Positions 25,113 through 37,199 are shown, counted from the stretch's first letter. The stretch: DNA of 64,000 nt from Aradus depressus (GCA_963662175.1 OY759226.1:27372065-27436064); one strand, 5' to 3'. The notes: generated by a model from the letters alone, not told the origin. Numbers and translations are program-made.

Positions 25113-26297
25113 TTGTGTACATTTTTTGCACGATAGACAATAATATCAAAAAATAATTTTGTTTTATTGATTTATCAGTCTTATGTCATATATTTTTTAC
25201 TTACTTGAAAACGTCTGTTTCAAAGGCTTTCAACTTGTGTAAAAATGTTTGTCTAGAGCTGAAGGAACATAGAGAAACAGTAAAATGTAAAAAAAATTGT
25301 ATATTATTTTTACAAATAAGAAATGTCATATTTTATACTAAGTCTGTTGTTCATGGTGATGACCCTTTGGTTCATGTTTCCTGTGATGTCAAATACCTTC
25401 ATAAGAAAACAGTTTTTGCATTTATTTTTATATTGTTAATATTTTGTACTTATTTTTATATTTAATAATAAATTATTTTATGAATTGTATTGTATTTCTT
25501 TATACCTGCTACACGTCATGAGGTCGGGCAACTAAATAATTTTGTTTTGAAAATTTATATTCCTCATGCATTTTTGCGTTTTTTGTTCTGAACATAAAAT
25601 GTTTCTGGATGATTGGACATGCCGCTGTCTCATTTGATTGGCTAGAATCACAGAATAACTCAATGTCAAGAGATAACTAATTCTAGCCGAGTTAAGTTCG
25701 GCGGCATGGTGAAAAACTAAAATCCAATGTGAAAATTGACGGTAGCGCGCGCGGTGGTAAACATCTGAAACCCCTTTCCCGCCATGGGCGGGAGTTCTGT
25801 CTAAGTTCAGAAAAAGGGATAGATTGCAGAGCCATCTGTTGGATATGTAGGGTACTCCATGTAGAGATCCTCAGACCATTCTGCTCCCTGGCGATATTTT
25901 CTGAAACTCCATTTTGAGAATGAACCAATAGAGAAGTCAGTGAACACTGGCAATGTACTTCCCCAGGGCGAATTAATGAGTTAAGTTTTTGCTCTCCCTC
26001 TGAAGCCCCCTTTTCTGATCCTCCAGCCGAATCGGCTGAAAGTTAATAAATGGCCGTCATTATCGGGTTTTGGATTTGTATATAAAACCTCCCCAGGGTC
26101 CGGCTCTATTTTCAATTATTTATCTATTAATTTCATTTTATTTTTCACTAGTATTGTTATTACCAATCACTATCTTGATGTATACATTCTTATGACGTTA
26201 TCTTATTACCAAGTTTAGATTTAATATAGGGGGAGAGAGAAAACTTCGTTGAATTTGGTTTTCTTTAAGGAGGCTATCAGTGTAGTTAGTTATTATT

Positions 26298-26623
26298 CCT
26301 CAAGCCCGGGCTTTAACTTCAAGATCATATCGCCTACTACCAGAGAGCTCTTATATCACTCTGGTGGACATGAGCTCGCCCACTATGGGAGTCCTAAATT
26401 TTGCCTACCCTAAATTTTTATTCACCTAGCGCAGGGGTCTTTAACTAGTACCTGACAACGTACAGGCTCGGGACCATCGCTTAACGTCCTATCCGAAGGA
26501 CGGCGTGCTTTAAGTTTATTTTACCTCTCAGATAAAATAAACTAAGGGCCTCGGTCGAGTTTCGAACCCACGATCTTGAGCTCAGAAGGCAAGCACGCAT
26601 ACCACTGAGCTACTGGTGTCCTC
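26298..26623 (-). repeat. SINE-A, full length
   Basis: Minus-strand copy with end (CAAGCCCGGGCTTTAAC), middle (TACAGGCTCGGGACCATCGC, GGACGGCGTGCTTTAAG) and head (GAGCTACTGGTGTCC). The B box reads GTTTCGAACCC in this orientation. Confidence 0.88.
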
Positions 26624-26639
26624 ACTATCATTGTATCCT

Positions 26640-27750
26640 ACATCCCCAGTTATACTCAGTTTAGGGGAGGTTAAAAATTTAATATTTAGTTTTCACCGAA
26701 ATTTCAGATTTTCCGAACATCTAAGTCAAAATTGAAAACGAAAATAAATGTATGTATGTGTGTGTTACGGTAACTCCCGATATAATGAACATATCTATGC
26801 GAAATTTTACATATGTTTCCAGAAGCCGTCAAAATGTCATAAACTTTAATAATTCCTGATGTATTGACGCGAAATTTCAAATATCCATTCAGGAGTACAT
26901 AAGTAAGACACTTATGGAAACTCGGTCAAATGGGCCGAAAAGAAGAATGGCTTTGAGGAAGAACAAAAACTTAATTAATTATGTTTCGAGCTGGGGAAGA
27001 ATATTGCAGATGATTCATCGACAATTTTTTTGTTTGAAACCAGCAAACCTTTATACCGATTCTGGTTCTCCACTAAAACTGGGTAAAAAACAGATCCAGG
27101 ACGGGCTGGTTTCCTTAATGAAGGAGCTCCGGAGCCCACAGCCACATTTTTTTTTATAAAGTTAACCTTTTTTCAACCCTTTTGTTTAAATAACAAACTA
27201 AAATAAATGAATAGAGAAGTTAATGAAATTATTTATCCACTCGATTGGGGTCTCATATTCATTATTTTAGCTGTTTTTGGGTTTTGTTGACCAAAGAGAG
27301 AAAAAATTAAAAAAAACTCGCACACATTGAACAAAAAGTGTATGAGATTGATAGGAATAGTAAATAAATATACTTTTCATACTTTCGGAGGCATTACACG
27401 CCCCCCTCCCCTAAGATTTAAGCTATGAGACACCAAATTTGAAAAATAAAGAATGTATAAAACTTAATAAAGACAACCTGAGAGTTTCGTTTCCTCTTAA
27501 TTGCAAATTTTGAAAAAAAAAAAAAAAAAAGGTAGCACGATATCGGATGAAAGAGAAGCAAAAATAGATGATAAACATATGTTAACAAAATTTTTAAAAA
27601 CAATACAGAGAATCAAAGATACGCATAATGGAAGGGAATTAGGACGAAATTTAGAACTGTTTTGACAGGATCTAAGTACATCGAGGGCACATTTTATAAC
27701 ACCATAAGGTAACCCACCTATTGGTTTCAGACAAATTAGTCTATGGAAGA
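26640..27750. other. Intergenic, R1-type repeat and no gene
   Basis: An R1-family copy at about 26741-26950 (TAACTCCCGATATAATGAAC, then CGAAATTTTACATATG). The 81-codon frame at 26914-27159 overlaps this repeat and ends in a poly(T)-encoded FFL; I do not count it as a gene. The rest is AT-rich and without features. Confidence 0.5.
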
Positions 27751-27752
27751 TT

Positions 27753-27782
27753 GGGGGGGGGGGGGGGGGGGAGGGGGGGGGG
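27753..27782 (+). repeat. G-rich homopolymer
   Basis: About 29 G with one A. It belongs to a set of long G or C runs in the window (18431, 50167, 50354, 51773). Confidence 0.9.
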
Positions 27783-27869
27783 ATTCGAGAAAGGGTCCTT
27801 AATTCATAAAACCCTTGATGTAATGAAAACGTATCAACGGAAAATTTTATATATGCATTCAGTACAGAA

Positions 27870-28500
27870 GTACTAGTAGTAAAGTCTTTATTCAATCAAC
27901 ATAATATAAAATTACATACAAAACATATATACAATAATGTGACCTTTTATGAAGACAAACTCCATGGCCTAAGCCGTCTTGAGGAGTCTAGATTTACATA
28001 AATAATATTATCTTATAAACTTATTAACAACAAATTTTTCTTTCTAAAATACAAATAAAAATAAAATAATAAATATATCTTTGTTCCTATTTATTTATTT
28101 ATTTAATTCACAGTTTCTGAAATCGTAAGCCTTTCTGCAATAATTTACCAGTAGTTGCCAATTTTTACCATTTAATAATTCCAACATAAATGAAGTATCT
28201 ATGTTGTTTTTAAATATTTTATTTTTTAAATCATCATATTTGGGGCAGGTAATGAGGAAGTGACGTAGATCTTCTTTACAGTTGCTGTAACACATTGGGC
28301 ATACAAAGTCCATATCTTCGGAGGTATATTGATTGATAGGTGTATAGCTTAGATGCAACAGTTCACCTCTAAGTTTAATTATAAATCTAATACTTGACAA
28401 TGGTAGGTCAGTCTGAAAGTAACTATTAACTGAATCGTGCAACTCCAGTTCCCTACCTAGCAAGTACCGGTCTGAGTTTTTTTATTTCCTCTTTGATAAC
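27870..28500 (-). mobile_element. 5'-truncated LINE, C-terminal knuckle and 3' UTR
   Basis: Minus-strand frame 28463-28095 encodes IKLRGELLHLSYTPIN and DFVCPMCYSNCKEDLRHFLI followed by TCPKY, a C-x2-C...H...C knuckle like those ending many LINE ORF2 proteins. The 3' UTR runs to about 27870 with TTGATTGAATAAAGACTTTA at the end, which contains an AATAAA signal. Confidence 0.75.
28095..28463 (-). pseudogene. LINE ORF2 C-terminal fragment
   Basis: About 120 codons ending in a natural-looking stop. The knuckle CPMC...HFLITC is shared in form with the fragment at 32880-33135 (CRFC...FLLNC), so both may be from the same LINE group. No RT motifs remain. Confidence 0.75.
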
Positions 28501-28559
28501 TGTGTGTTCCATATCTCGATGTTATTAACAGACAGATCATCTCCCAGATTGTAGTTACA

Positions 28560-29330
28560 AAAGTACTATTATTACACATTTTTGATATTTACCTAAATCG
28601 GGGGAAAAGTTTAGTAGTAGAGCAAAAAGTGAATTAATTATTTATGTTTCAATTTTGGGTTTATATTGAAGATTATTATTCTCCTTTTCCAACTTTTGAA
28701 ATGTCGGTAAAAAATTAATTATGGACATGATGTTTCTGGCTCCTGTTTCACTGCTATTTTGTTTACAAATTTTACAGTATAAAATATAAAACAAAGGAAA
28801 ACAAAAAAAGTTGAAATAAGGAGAAGGAAAAGTGAGATTGCTTTTATAGGAAACTTCTTGGAGGGAAAATATAAGTTTAGAGGAGATAAGAAGGGAACAG
28901 AAGTTGTGTAAAGTCTACCGTGTCAGCAGCTCTGTAGCGGCCATCTTACTTCAATTATACACAGAACCTAGAATTAGAATACTTTCACAGCTGTACATAA
29001 TAAAGAGGAAGTTATGTATCGATCAAAAATTCAATGCGTATTTTTCAATGGAATTTCATGATTCCAAATATGAAAAAAAAAAAAAATCTGTGTGTGTGAA
29101 GAAGATAACTGATAGAATGAATGTATCGACACGACATTTTATATGTGTATTCAGAAGCCTCTCTAAGGGCAACACTTATTATTTTTCAGTCAAATTGACC
29201 GAAGGGAAGTGGGGGATTAGAGGGAAGCCTCAATATTGCAAAGAAGGTGAATTCGAAATTAGCGAGCCGTTGGATGTGAAACATATGTATAGGACTTTAA
29301 GAAAAAACAGGTGAGTGGAGTAGGCGTTGT
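28560..29330. other. Intergenic with R1 repeat copy
   Basis: An R1-family copy at about 29020-29230: GATAACTGATAGAATGAATG, TCGACACGACATTTTATATG. The 136-codon frame at 28904-29314 runs through this repeat and has no recognisable domain, so I do not annotate it as a gene. Confidence 0.5.
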
Positions 29331-32280
29331 ATGTAAGGGAAAAAATCTGTGACAAATAATGAAAAAAAAATATATACTAAAATATTAAATAATCCCCGGG
29401 TTTTGTGGCTATGAAGATGAATCGGTAAAATAACTGTTGTATTGGGTCATCGTAAGTGTTTTGGCTCTCAATACCATATATGCGGGGAAGGAGGGCTGAA
29501 TTGTGGGGTCCATGAGATGTGGATGAGGATGGAACAATAATACTAATACATGGGTTCTCAAATACCGATGGGAACTGTGATGTATATGAGACGAAGGGCT
29601 TGGGACTTTAAAAATAAATACAATGGGGTATGGGTGTGAGGGGGCGTAATGTGATAGGAACTATATATATATATATATATATGCATGTAGGAAATTGGTG
29701 ACAGCACCTATAGAAAAACCTATCTATGGATGTCTGCAAGATGACTGAAAAATAAAAGTTTAGGTTGATAGGAATGGTGTTCGGGTTGGGGTTACTTTAG
29801 AGTTTAAGATTTACTATAGAGGGAAACCGGGAAAGAATTTAGCAGAAGAAGTATATAGAAGAGTGTTGGGTTTTTAAAAATGTGTCTGAGCGACTTCTAA
29901 GTTTAGATTTGGGGAAGTTGCAGTTGAGTGATGTGTATAGGGATAGGTGAACAATTCCGAATTTTTGTGAAGTGTTGTGTCGTGACGATATATTGGATCT
30001 CTCGGAAGGATTTTATTGTAGGAAATATGCATAGTCTCTGATTTGTAGAAAAGTACATCGCAGCTAATCTCTGATAATGAAATGTTACACAAGGCCTACC
30101 ATTCAAAAAAAATATTAGTATCTCTATTATAAATAATTATCCGGCTCAGTGGGTAAAGTTTTCAATGACTTCTTCTTAGGATGGCTATATAAGAGCTCTT
30201 ATTGTAGTCTATGGACACACCTTATATGATTCTTGTACGTTGGGGTTGTATTATAAAATAGTTCCTTAACTGACCTCGTTTGTGATGAAGAGGTCCAGAG
30301 TCTTGCCTTCATCAGTATGAAATCTTAGGAAAAATACTTGAATATGAAATTACCCCCGGCTTTTGCAGTTATGAAGATGGGTTGACAGGTACCAATGTGA
30401 GTGAGCCTACACAGCAGGGGTCCTAGGTTAGAGTTTTATTGGTGCTCAGATGTGTGGGAGTGAGTTCTGAATATATCCGGAGTAGTGTTGTGCAGGGAGC
30501 TGTCTGTGTGATTTAAGTTCCTGCTAGATTGTAGGTTATTAGTCGTAAAAATAGTGATGGTAAAGTAATATTGGAAATGCGAATCTAAATATCGACGAGA
30601 ACTGTGGATGTTGACCTGGTGGTTTAGGTAAGGAGAAGCATTTAAATTTGTGTAAAATATGGTGTAAATGAAGGCCTGGCGTATACCGGGGTCCTAGGAT
30701 CAGAGGATCGGAAGTATGAATATCGAATAGGTCGTAGTGATATGAGTGAAGAGGAGTTGGGTGAATGGTTTTGGGACATGCAAAAGAAAAGGCTAAAAAT
30801 AAAACTGATACTGGCTGGACGATGATGAAGAAAATCCTTTGGGTGATGGTGTATGCAAGTGTGTAGGTATGTCTGAGTGAGAGGTGGGATAGAAGTGGTT
30901 TAAATGAGAAAGAAATGTTGACGGGGCAGTAGTCTACACTTGTAGGGTTCTGACTTGATATGATGTTGGGGAAGTAGAAGTGGAGAGTAGAATATTGGGA
31001 TGGATTGGTCGTTGTCAGAATTGTGCGGGGATTTCAGAAGGTTAGGAGAGCAATTACAGTAGAGGATGGTTGGTGGAAGGAGAAAGAAATTGTTTTGGCC
31101 GCTAGGTACACAAAAAGCAGCATGTAACATAACGTAAGTTAAATATACTGCATGTTAGCCTAAGAATGTATCCATGAGACCCCTGGAAAGATACATCTAG
31201 ATCTAAAGATTAGTCCGCGTGTATGGGCGGGTATGTATGAGTAAAAGGTTTTAGAAGTAGAGAGCAGATAATTGGTTGGGACAAGTTGAGAAAAAAATTA
31301 GACAATTGATGTGAGGAAGTAGAAGTGAGTCATAAAAATTAGGAGAAAGACCTGAGGATTAGGTGTGGGTTGCAAAGACTCTGCCGGATTGGAAGAAGTA
31401 CAATTGGTCTGAGGAAGTAGAACTATAATTAAAGATTATGTTTTAGAATAATTGATGTGGGTATGTGCATTGAAGGTGATTTGAGGTGTGTAAATATGAC
31501 TGATTCAGCGGGAGAGGCTAACGGACGTAGAATGTAGGTTTATGTATGAGTAGACCGGGTTATGATGAAAATGTCAGACAATCTAGAGAGGTTGTAATTG
31601 TTGAACAGGGGCGAAGCATGATGGTGCTAAGGCTAAGAGTAGTGGACTATGATGAAATCTAAAAAAAATTGCTTGGATGTGTGTGTAGTAGTGATTCGGA
31701 GGGAGAACGGGGGTATTGAGATGGGGATGTAAGATTAAATCTGAAATAAAAATTTGTGAAGTATGCCTGCAACAACAGGTCTCGACATGTTTGAAACATG
31801 TAAACAACGACTTAATCCCTATAGATATGAAGGTCATTTCCAAACCATAGTAGATGTTAAAAAAATAAATAAAAAACAAGAATTCACAAACAACACCAAA
31901 GGACAGTGTGCTGGGAATTGAAGATACATATTGTTTCGCATATATTACTCCAATCGGACAACATACTCAATATGACGAGCTTTGAATTATATTTTTAAAT
32001 GCAATACTATTCAAGGCACCGAAGGACGGCATGCCCAAAAGTGTAGGTAGGCGATTTTTCCATCCTAATACTCCAGTTTAAAATAATACTGAATACAATG
32101 ATGATGATGATGATGCTAGGACATGATAAGGTAGGCTACACGAATGCAGGGTTCGACATGCTTGAACACGCAAGTGCCTGTTCAAGGTCACGAAATCAGA
32201 CTGAAAAAATATCAAAATTGTTGGTAGTGGGCTAATTTAAAAAAATTAGGGGCACAGGCGAGGGGTGGGTTGAAAATGTA
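29331..32280. other. Purine-rich intergenic DNA, no gene seen
   Basis: Unusually rich in GTG, GGA and TATG on the plus strand, with no conserved frame. It contains an (AT) run near 29661-29680 and a short GAT run near 32099-32115. I find no RNA gene or transposon ends. Confidence 0.5.
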
Positions 32281-32390
32281 AAGTAGGGTTTGGAGGGAGA
32301 GCGGAAACTTATTGAGGTTTAGAGGGAGAGCGGAAACTTATTAAGGTTTAGGGAGAGAGCTGAAACTTATTGAGGTTTAGAGGGAGAGTC
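32281..32390 (+). repeat. Short tandem repeat, ~30-bp unit, about four copies
   Basis: GGTTTAGAGGGAGAGCGGAA plus ACTTATTGA is repeated with small changes. The unit resembles the complement of the CTCTCCCTCTAA segment of the R1 repeat, so it probably grew from it. Confidence 0.8.
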
Positions 32391-32879
32391 CCCATTTCCC
32401 TTCTACTATCCCACAAACAATAAGACGCATGGTAATCTTCAATTAGTTTTAAAACTTTCTCATTAAACCACATGTTTTCAAAAGAACTGTAAAACATTGG
32501 AAAATAACTGTAAAGAGCCGAACCACACCACTCGGAAGCTGGAGACAGACTGGGACGTGTCTCGCCTCTAGACACCGAGTGACGTCCACACTGTCAAAAT
32601 GTCACGCAATATGTCTAACGTTGCATGCTGTCTACAATTTGAATATAAATCCGATATAATAATAAAGTAAGAATATAACAGCTTAATAAATTTCTAAATA
32701 TATAAATATTATATTAAATGCGAACATTTACTTGTATACATACGTCCAAGAGAAACTGAAAGGTATTTAACAAAAACTTAATATGAAAATCTCAACTTTA
32801 ATTCATTTTTCATTATCTTTATTATTTTTGTCCTTTATTCTTAATTTTCATTTCATTTTTTTTTTTTCTTTTCCCTTTC

Positions 32880-33140
32880 TCAATTTTTATTGTAAGTTAA
32901 ATTTTTTAATGTTTGCTTTTTTAAATTAATAGAATTTAGAATATAGTAATCATTAATTTGCTCTACAGAGACAATCTCTAATATTCTAATAATATTACTT
33001 TCATCTTCATCAGAGTTTTTAATATATTTTGATAAATATCTTTCTCTAATATTATTATACAAAGGACAGTTTAGTAAAAAATTAACAATATCTTCTTCGA
33101 GTTCTCTAGAACAAAATCTACATTGTAATATTATAATATT
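32880..33140 (-). pseudogene. LINE ORF2 C-terminal fragment
   Basis: The minus strand reads CRFCSRELEEDIVNFLLNCP, LYNNIRERYLSKYIKNSDED and ends NLTYNKN before a stop. The C-x2-C...C knuckle fits the end of a LINE reverse-transcriptase ORF; the usual His is replaced by Asn. It is extremely AT-rich. Confidence 0.6.
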
Positions 33141-33805
33141 ATATTTCGGACTTTCTCCCCTTTCCTTCGTCTGATTCGGCTTTAAATCGACCTGTGTCGT
33201 CCCTATTCTTCTTCTGGATGTTCATATAATGTTTCGTATCGATACATCAATTATATTAGGAGTTATCATGTTCATAGACACAAAGACAGTTTTTTTTTTT
33301 TTTTTAAATCAGATCGAAAATTAACAAATTTCTTACATAGGTACATAAGTCCCCCTATTTTTTATATAGCTGGGGAGGTATATAGTATTGAGCGGGTATC
33401 GCATCTTTTAGCTTAGCCACGCCTCATTGCGCACGCAGCTTAGGGCAAACTATACTCTATTTCAGCGTGGAGAGTATAGAATGGCAATAAGCGACCGGGA
33501 ATCTGTAATAACAAGGACTGAAGTCTGGAGTGGGTGGTATCTTCAGGTTTGATATGACAAGTATTGGCTGAGCACCCCGTCCTTCTCAACAGAGGAAAGT
33601 AATATCAAAGATTTGAGAGGGGGGCGAGAGGAGGGTGCCCCATCACAATATCATCCCCCCCCCCCTCCCCCCAACTCTCATATTAGCCCCCACTCTCTTA
33701 GCAATATTACCATTGATCAGATTCTCCTTCAGTGACCAATATTTCCACTTCACCTGTCTCACTCTCACTTCAATTGTTTCTAAGTTTCACTCACCCTTTG
33801 TTGCC

Positions 33806-34131
33806 CTTTAGAAGTTTCAAGAGCCTTATTACTTCCCCAGCTTTAGAAGTTTCAAGGGCCTTATTACTTTTTCAACTTTAGAAGTTTCAAGGGCCTTATT
33901 ACTTTTTCAGCTTTAGAAGTTTCAAGGGCCTTATTACTTCCCCAGCTTTAGAAGTATCAAGGGCCTTATTACTTTTTCAGCTTTAGAAGTTTCAAGGGCC
34001 TTATTACTTCCCCAGCTTTAGAAGTTTCAAGGGCCTTATTACTTTTTCAGCTTTAGAAGTTTCAAGGGCCTTATTACTTCCCCAGCTTTAGAAGTTTCAA
34101 GGGCCTTATTACTTCTTCAGCTTTAGAAGTT
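33806..34131 (+). repeat. 35-bp minisatellite, about nine copies
   Basis: Unit CTTTAGAAGTTTCAAGGGCC + TTATTACTT + (TTT or CCC) + CAG-type end. Units alternate between a TTTTTCAG and a TTCCCCAG ending. There are no spacers, so it is not CRISPR-like. Confidence 0.93.
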
Positions 34132-34260
34132 ACAGCATGAGAAAAGAGACGACGAGGACGGAACCAAAAATTAAAGAATTTTCAAAATGGGAATAAACCG
34201 TCCCTCATCGTCCTCATTACAACATGAGAAGGGAGACGACGAGGACGGAACAGAAAATCC
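34131..34260 (+). repeat. Duplicated purine-rich block
   Basis: CATGAGAAAAGAGACGACGA with GGACGGAAC occurs at about 34137 and again, as CATGAGAAGGGAGACGACGA, at about 34222; an inverse CGTCCTCAT piece lies between. No gene. Confidence 0.7.
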
Positions 34261-34534
34261 CTCCGCTCCAATCAGGAACGTCACCTCCAAGTGCCCTTCT
34301 CAGTCAATTTTCAAAATTATACTCCAATTTCTCATCCAATTTTCTTATTCTTCTTTTTTTTTTCTTTTTTTTTCTCTATTTTTCATGCAATAGTCCCTTT
34401 TGTTCTTCAAGGTTCTCCTGGATCGATGACACTAAAATGATTCCCTTACGATCAGGATCACCATTAGAAATAGAAAACCTCCGTTGAATCACCGCCAACG
34501 TACAACTCCCTTACCGAGGTCGAATTATTTGTAA

Positions 34535-34945
34535 TAAACTAAGTTTCCACTCTCCCTCTAAGCCCTTTTCTTTGGTCAAATTGGCTGAATATCAACAAGA
34601 TCTTTATTATTAGGATTGGGACGTTATTAGGATTTTTGAGTTGAGCCCTCCTCTGACTCCTTCTTTCTCTTCGGCTGATCCCACAGAAAGTTGATATATA
34701 TTCATCATTTGGCTGAAAACTAATAGATGTCGTTCTTATGTGATTCTGGATGCATACACACTTCGCATAGCTAGTGAAGTAACAAATCCTATCTCTGCGG
34801 CAACTCTCGATAAATTGAGTAAATCCACACAACATTTTATATGTGTATTCAGAATCCCATAAAGACGACAACTATTAATTTTCAGCCATATTGGTCTAAG
34901 GAAAGGAGCAGAGGAGAGGGGGGCTTAGCTCAAAAGTCCTGATAA
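34535..34945. repeat. R1 repeat copies, minus then plus
   Basis: Minus-strand copy 34535-34780 (CTCTCCCTCTAAGCCC, TTGGCTGAATATCAACAAGA) followed by a plus-strand piece (ACACAACATTTTATATGTG, TTAATTTTCAGCCATATTGG). Unclassified; no ORF recognised. Confidence 0.55.
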
Positions 34946-35303
34946 TTGCCATTGAATGAATGTATAAAAATGAACTTCTATATGAGGATTAACAAGTCCT
35001 TATTATCTATCGATATATCTATTGATTTTTACCCAAATCTGTCAATTGTTTTTGGAGGTAGAATCGATAAATTGGCTCTGGGAATTACACTGCCGGTAAC
35101 TCACCGACAAATGTTTTCTGAGAGTCTTCGGGAATAACTCTCATTATACCTCATAAATCCGCCTCTGCTTATATAAGGAGTAAGATTTGGTTTTGAATGG
35201 ATGCGAAACATCGCGTCAGGGCCCTAGGTCGGTTATCTTCGACTATCTAGTGTTGTGGTGATTCAAGAAGAAAGATTAATAAGGAATAAAGCGGGAGACT
35301 TCC

Positions 35304-35460
35304 AAGCGAGCGGCCCCCGGGGGCGGCAGAAGGCTCCGCCGGACCACTCTCCCTGTGAAGTATGTTCTCTGGTGACATCTGAAGGGAAGCTGAATGAAGC
35401 GAGACCTGGAGGCCTCAAGCGAGCAGCCCCCGGGGGCGGCAGAAGCCTCCGCCGGACCAC
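35304..35460 (+). repeat. GC-rich 44-bp direct repeat
   Basis: AAGCGAGCGGCCCCCGGGGG and the following GCGGCAGAAGGCTCCGCC occur at 35304-35347 and again at 35417-35460. This is a GC-rich island in AT-rich DNA. The frames across it in both directions are open but have no recognisable protein. Confidence 0.85.
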
Positions 35461-35739
35461 ACTCTGAAGTATCGTATGTTCCAAGTTACAGAGAGGTAGA
35501 TCCACCCAAATCAATAATATAATATCAAAAAGTGCGTCTCCGCTCTCAACTTTCTCTTTTTATTTCCATAACCCTGACGAAGAGAATTTGCAATTCTATA
35601 CTTAAATTTACATAACAAGTTCTTTGACTTCTCTGCTTCTCAAATTCGTTGTAACTTTCGGAAATTTATTCTTTTTTTTTTGTTTTTTATATTTTTTTCC
35701 AAGTTAATTCCTCCCTTTTACATCCTCAGCTACCCATAG

Positions 35740-36220
35740 TATGGGGGAAGTTATGTAATCTGTCCGAAATTCGATGTTGATTTTTCAGCAGAATTTTACG
35801 AGGAGTTTTCAATGTTTGATGATGTTTTCTGACATCCAGATTCAAAATATGAGAAATAAGTATGTTTATCTGTGTGTGTGTGTGTGTGTGTCTGTAAACA
35901 CGATAACTCCCGATAGAATGAACGTATCGACACGAAATTTTATATGTGAATCCAGAACCCTTTAACGACAGCTCTTGATTTTCAGATTATCAGCCAAAGA
36001 GAAAGGGGGGCGGCTCAACTCAAAAACCCTAGTAATTGCTGATGTAATGAATATATCATCATGAAATTTCATATTTGAAGTCAACACCCTATGATGACAT
36101 AACCTGCCACATTTGAGCCAGATTGGGTTTATGGGGGGGGACTCAACTCAAAAACCCTAAAAACTACCGATGTAATGAATTTATCGACACTAAATTTAGT
36201 ATAAGGACTTAGGAGCCCGC
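35740..36220 (+). repeat. R1 unclassified interspersed repeat, best copy
   Basis: Contains GATAACTCCCGATAGAATGA, ACGTATCGACACGAAATTTT, ATATGTGAATCCAGAACCC and GGCTCAACTCAAAAACCC, and the last part is internally repeated (CTGATGTAATGAATATATC; CCGATGTAATGAATTTATC). Other plus copies: about 26741-26950, 29020-29230, 45090-45250, 46760-47130. A (TG) microsatellite is at 35872-35891. No protein, terminal repeats or tRNA-like head are recognised; the class is unknown. Confidence 0.6.
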
Positions 36221-36349
36221 AAACTGTCGATTAGTTATGGAGAGTGGCGAAAAGTTAATTGATTAATTCGTTTTAGAGAAGTACAATTTTTTTTATTAAT
36301 TAAATGTTTACGAAAATATGTCATTATACATATTAATTTCTTAGTAGGG

Positions 36350-36553
36350 AGCCATGTTGGCCGTGCGGGCTAGAGCGTAGGTTTTTAGTCGCATGGTTCT
36401 CACCTTGGTTTGTGGGTTCGAATCCCGTCCGGGAGTGAGTTTTATTTCGTAGATAAAACTCCCTTCTGGGGCCATGGATGTCGTAAATAATTAGGTAAAA
36501 CACCATTATAAGAGTCATGGCTAATATGCATCATATATGAGGCCAAAAAAAAA
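36350..36553 (+). repeat. SINE-B, tRNA-derived, copy 1
   Basis: Head GGCCGTGCGGGCTAGAGCG with B box GGGTTCGAATCCCG, body GAGTGAGTTTTATTTCGTAG and ...GGGGCCATGGATGTCGTAAA, tail GGCTAATATGCATCATATAT followed by A9. This is a second SINE family, distinct from SINE-A. It is not a functional tRNA: the acceptor ends do not pair. Confidence 0.85.
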
Positions 36554-36744
36554 TTTCTCAGTAACTATGAACCATAATAAGTACTGATGTGACTGAAAAC
36601 TGAAATTTTTATAAATTCATTGAAGAAACTGAAGTGGACGGAACCTGTGAATAAATCCTAGATGAAGGAAACTTGTTGTCAATCGTTCGTATTCATTAAT
36701 ATCAATACTAAAGAAAGGAACGATCAACATTAAATTTTGTAATC

Positions 36745-36945
36745 GGGCCATGGTGACCGTGCGAGCTAGAGCGTAGGGCTTTGGTCGCATGGTCCCTCCA
36801 TGGTTTGTGGGTTCGAATCCCGCCCGGGAGTGAGTTTTATTTCGTAGATAGAACTCCCTCCCGGGGCCATGGAAGTCGTAAATAACAAGATAATAATACA
36901 GTGATATGGCTAATATGCATCGTACATAAAGAAAAAAAAAAAAAA
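36745..36945 (+). repeat. SINE-B, copy 2, with 9-bp target duplication
   Basis: Same family as copy 1, ending in an A run. It is flanked by TTTGTAATC at 36736-36744 and 36946-36954, a clear target-site duplication. Its 3' half was later duplicated at 37717-37816 as part of a neighbouring LINE's target duplication. Confidence 0.9.
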
Positions 36946-37008
36946 ATTTGTAATCTACGTTCGGTCTCCAAATCGCATCTAAACATGGAAGCAACTAAGG
37001 GAAATCTT
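36845..37008 (+). repeat. Left copy of a ~163-bp target-site duplication
   Basis: From TAGATAGAACTCCCTCCCGG to AGGGAAATCTT. The same block stands at 37717-37878, with small differences only in the A-run region. The two copies flank a minus-strand LINE insertion. Confidence 0.85.
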
Positions 37009-37021
37009 TTTTTTTTTTTTT

Positions 37022-37162
37022 TTTTTATTTATTATGCCGTAAGACTAATTGTAGTCCTATAAAGCCGGAGCGAGTATGTAGTAGTCTATGATCAATAGAC
37101 TACTACATACTCGCTCCGGCTTTATAGGACTACAATTAGTCTTACGGCATAATAAATAAAAA
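37022..37162. repeat. Perfect hairpin, 68-bp arms, 5-base loop
   Basis: Arms 37022-37089 and 37095-37162 are exact inverted copies around GATCA. The arm includes TATGCCGTAAGACTAATTG and CCTATAAAGCCGGAGCG. A third partial copy, GCGAGTATGTAGTAGTCTAT, follows directly at 37163. It lies in the 3' UTR next to the poly(A) of the LINE. Confidence 0.95.
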
Positions 37163-37199
37163 GCGAGTATGTAGTAGTCTATTGATCCTATAATTCTAT

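Noticed and set aside
27497..27895. 132-codon minus frame with poly-Pro
   Set aside because: The Pro run is the complement of the G homopolymer; no domain.
28904..29314. 136-codon ORF as a host gene
   Set aside because: It runs through an R1 repeat copy and an A-run; no conserved motif.
33806..34131. CRISPR-like array
   Set aside because: Units are directly tandem with no unique spacers; eukaryotic context. Same for 49675-49795.
36350..36440. Functional tRNA genes at SINE heads (also 38411, 42353)
   Set aside because: A and B boxes are present but arms do not form a full cloverleaf and the sequence continues into SINE bodies.
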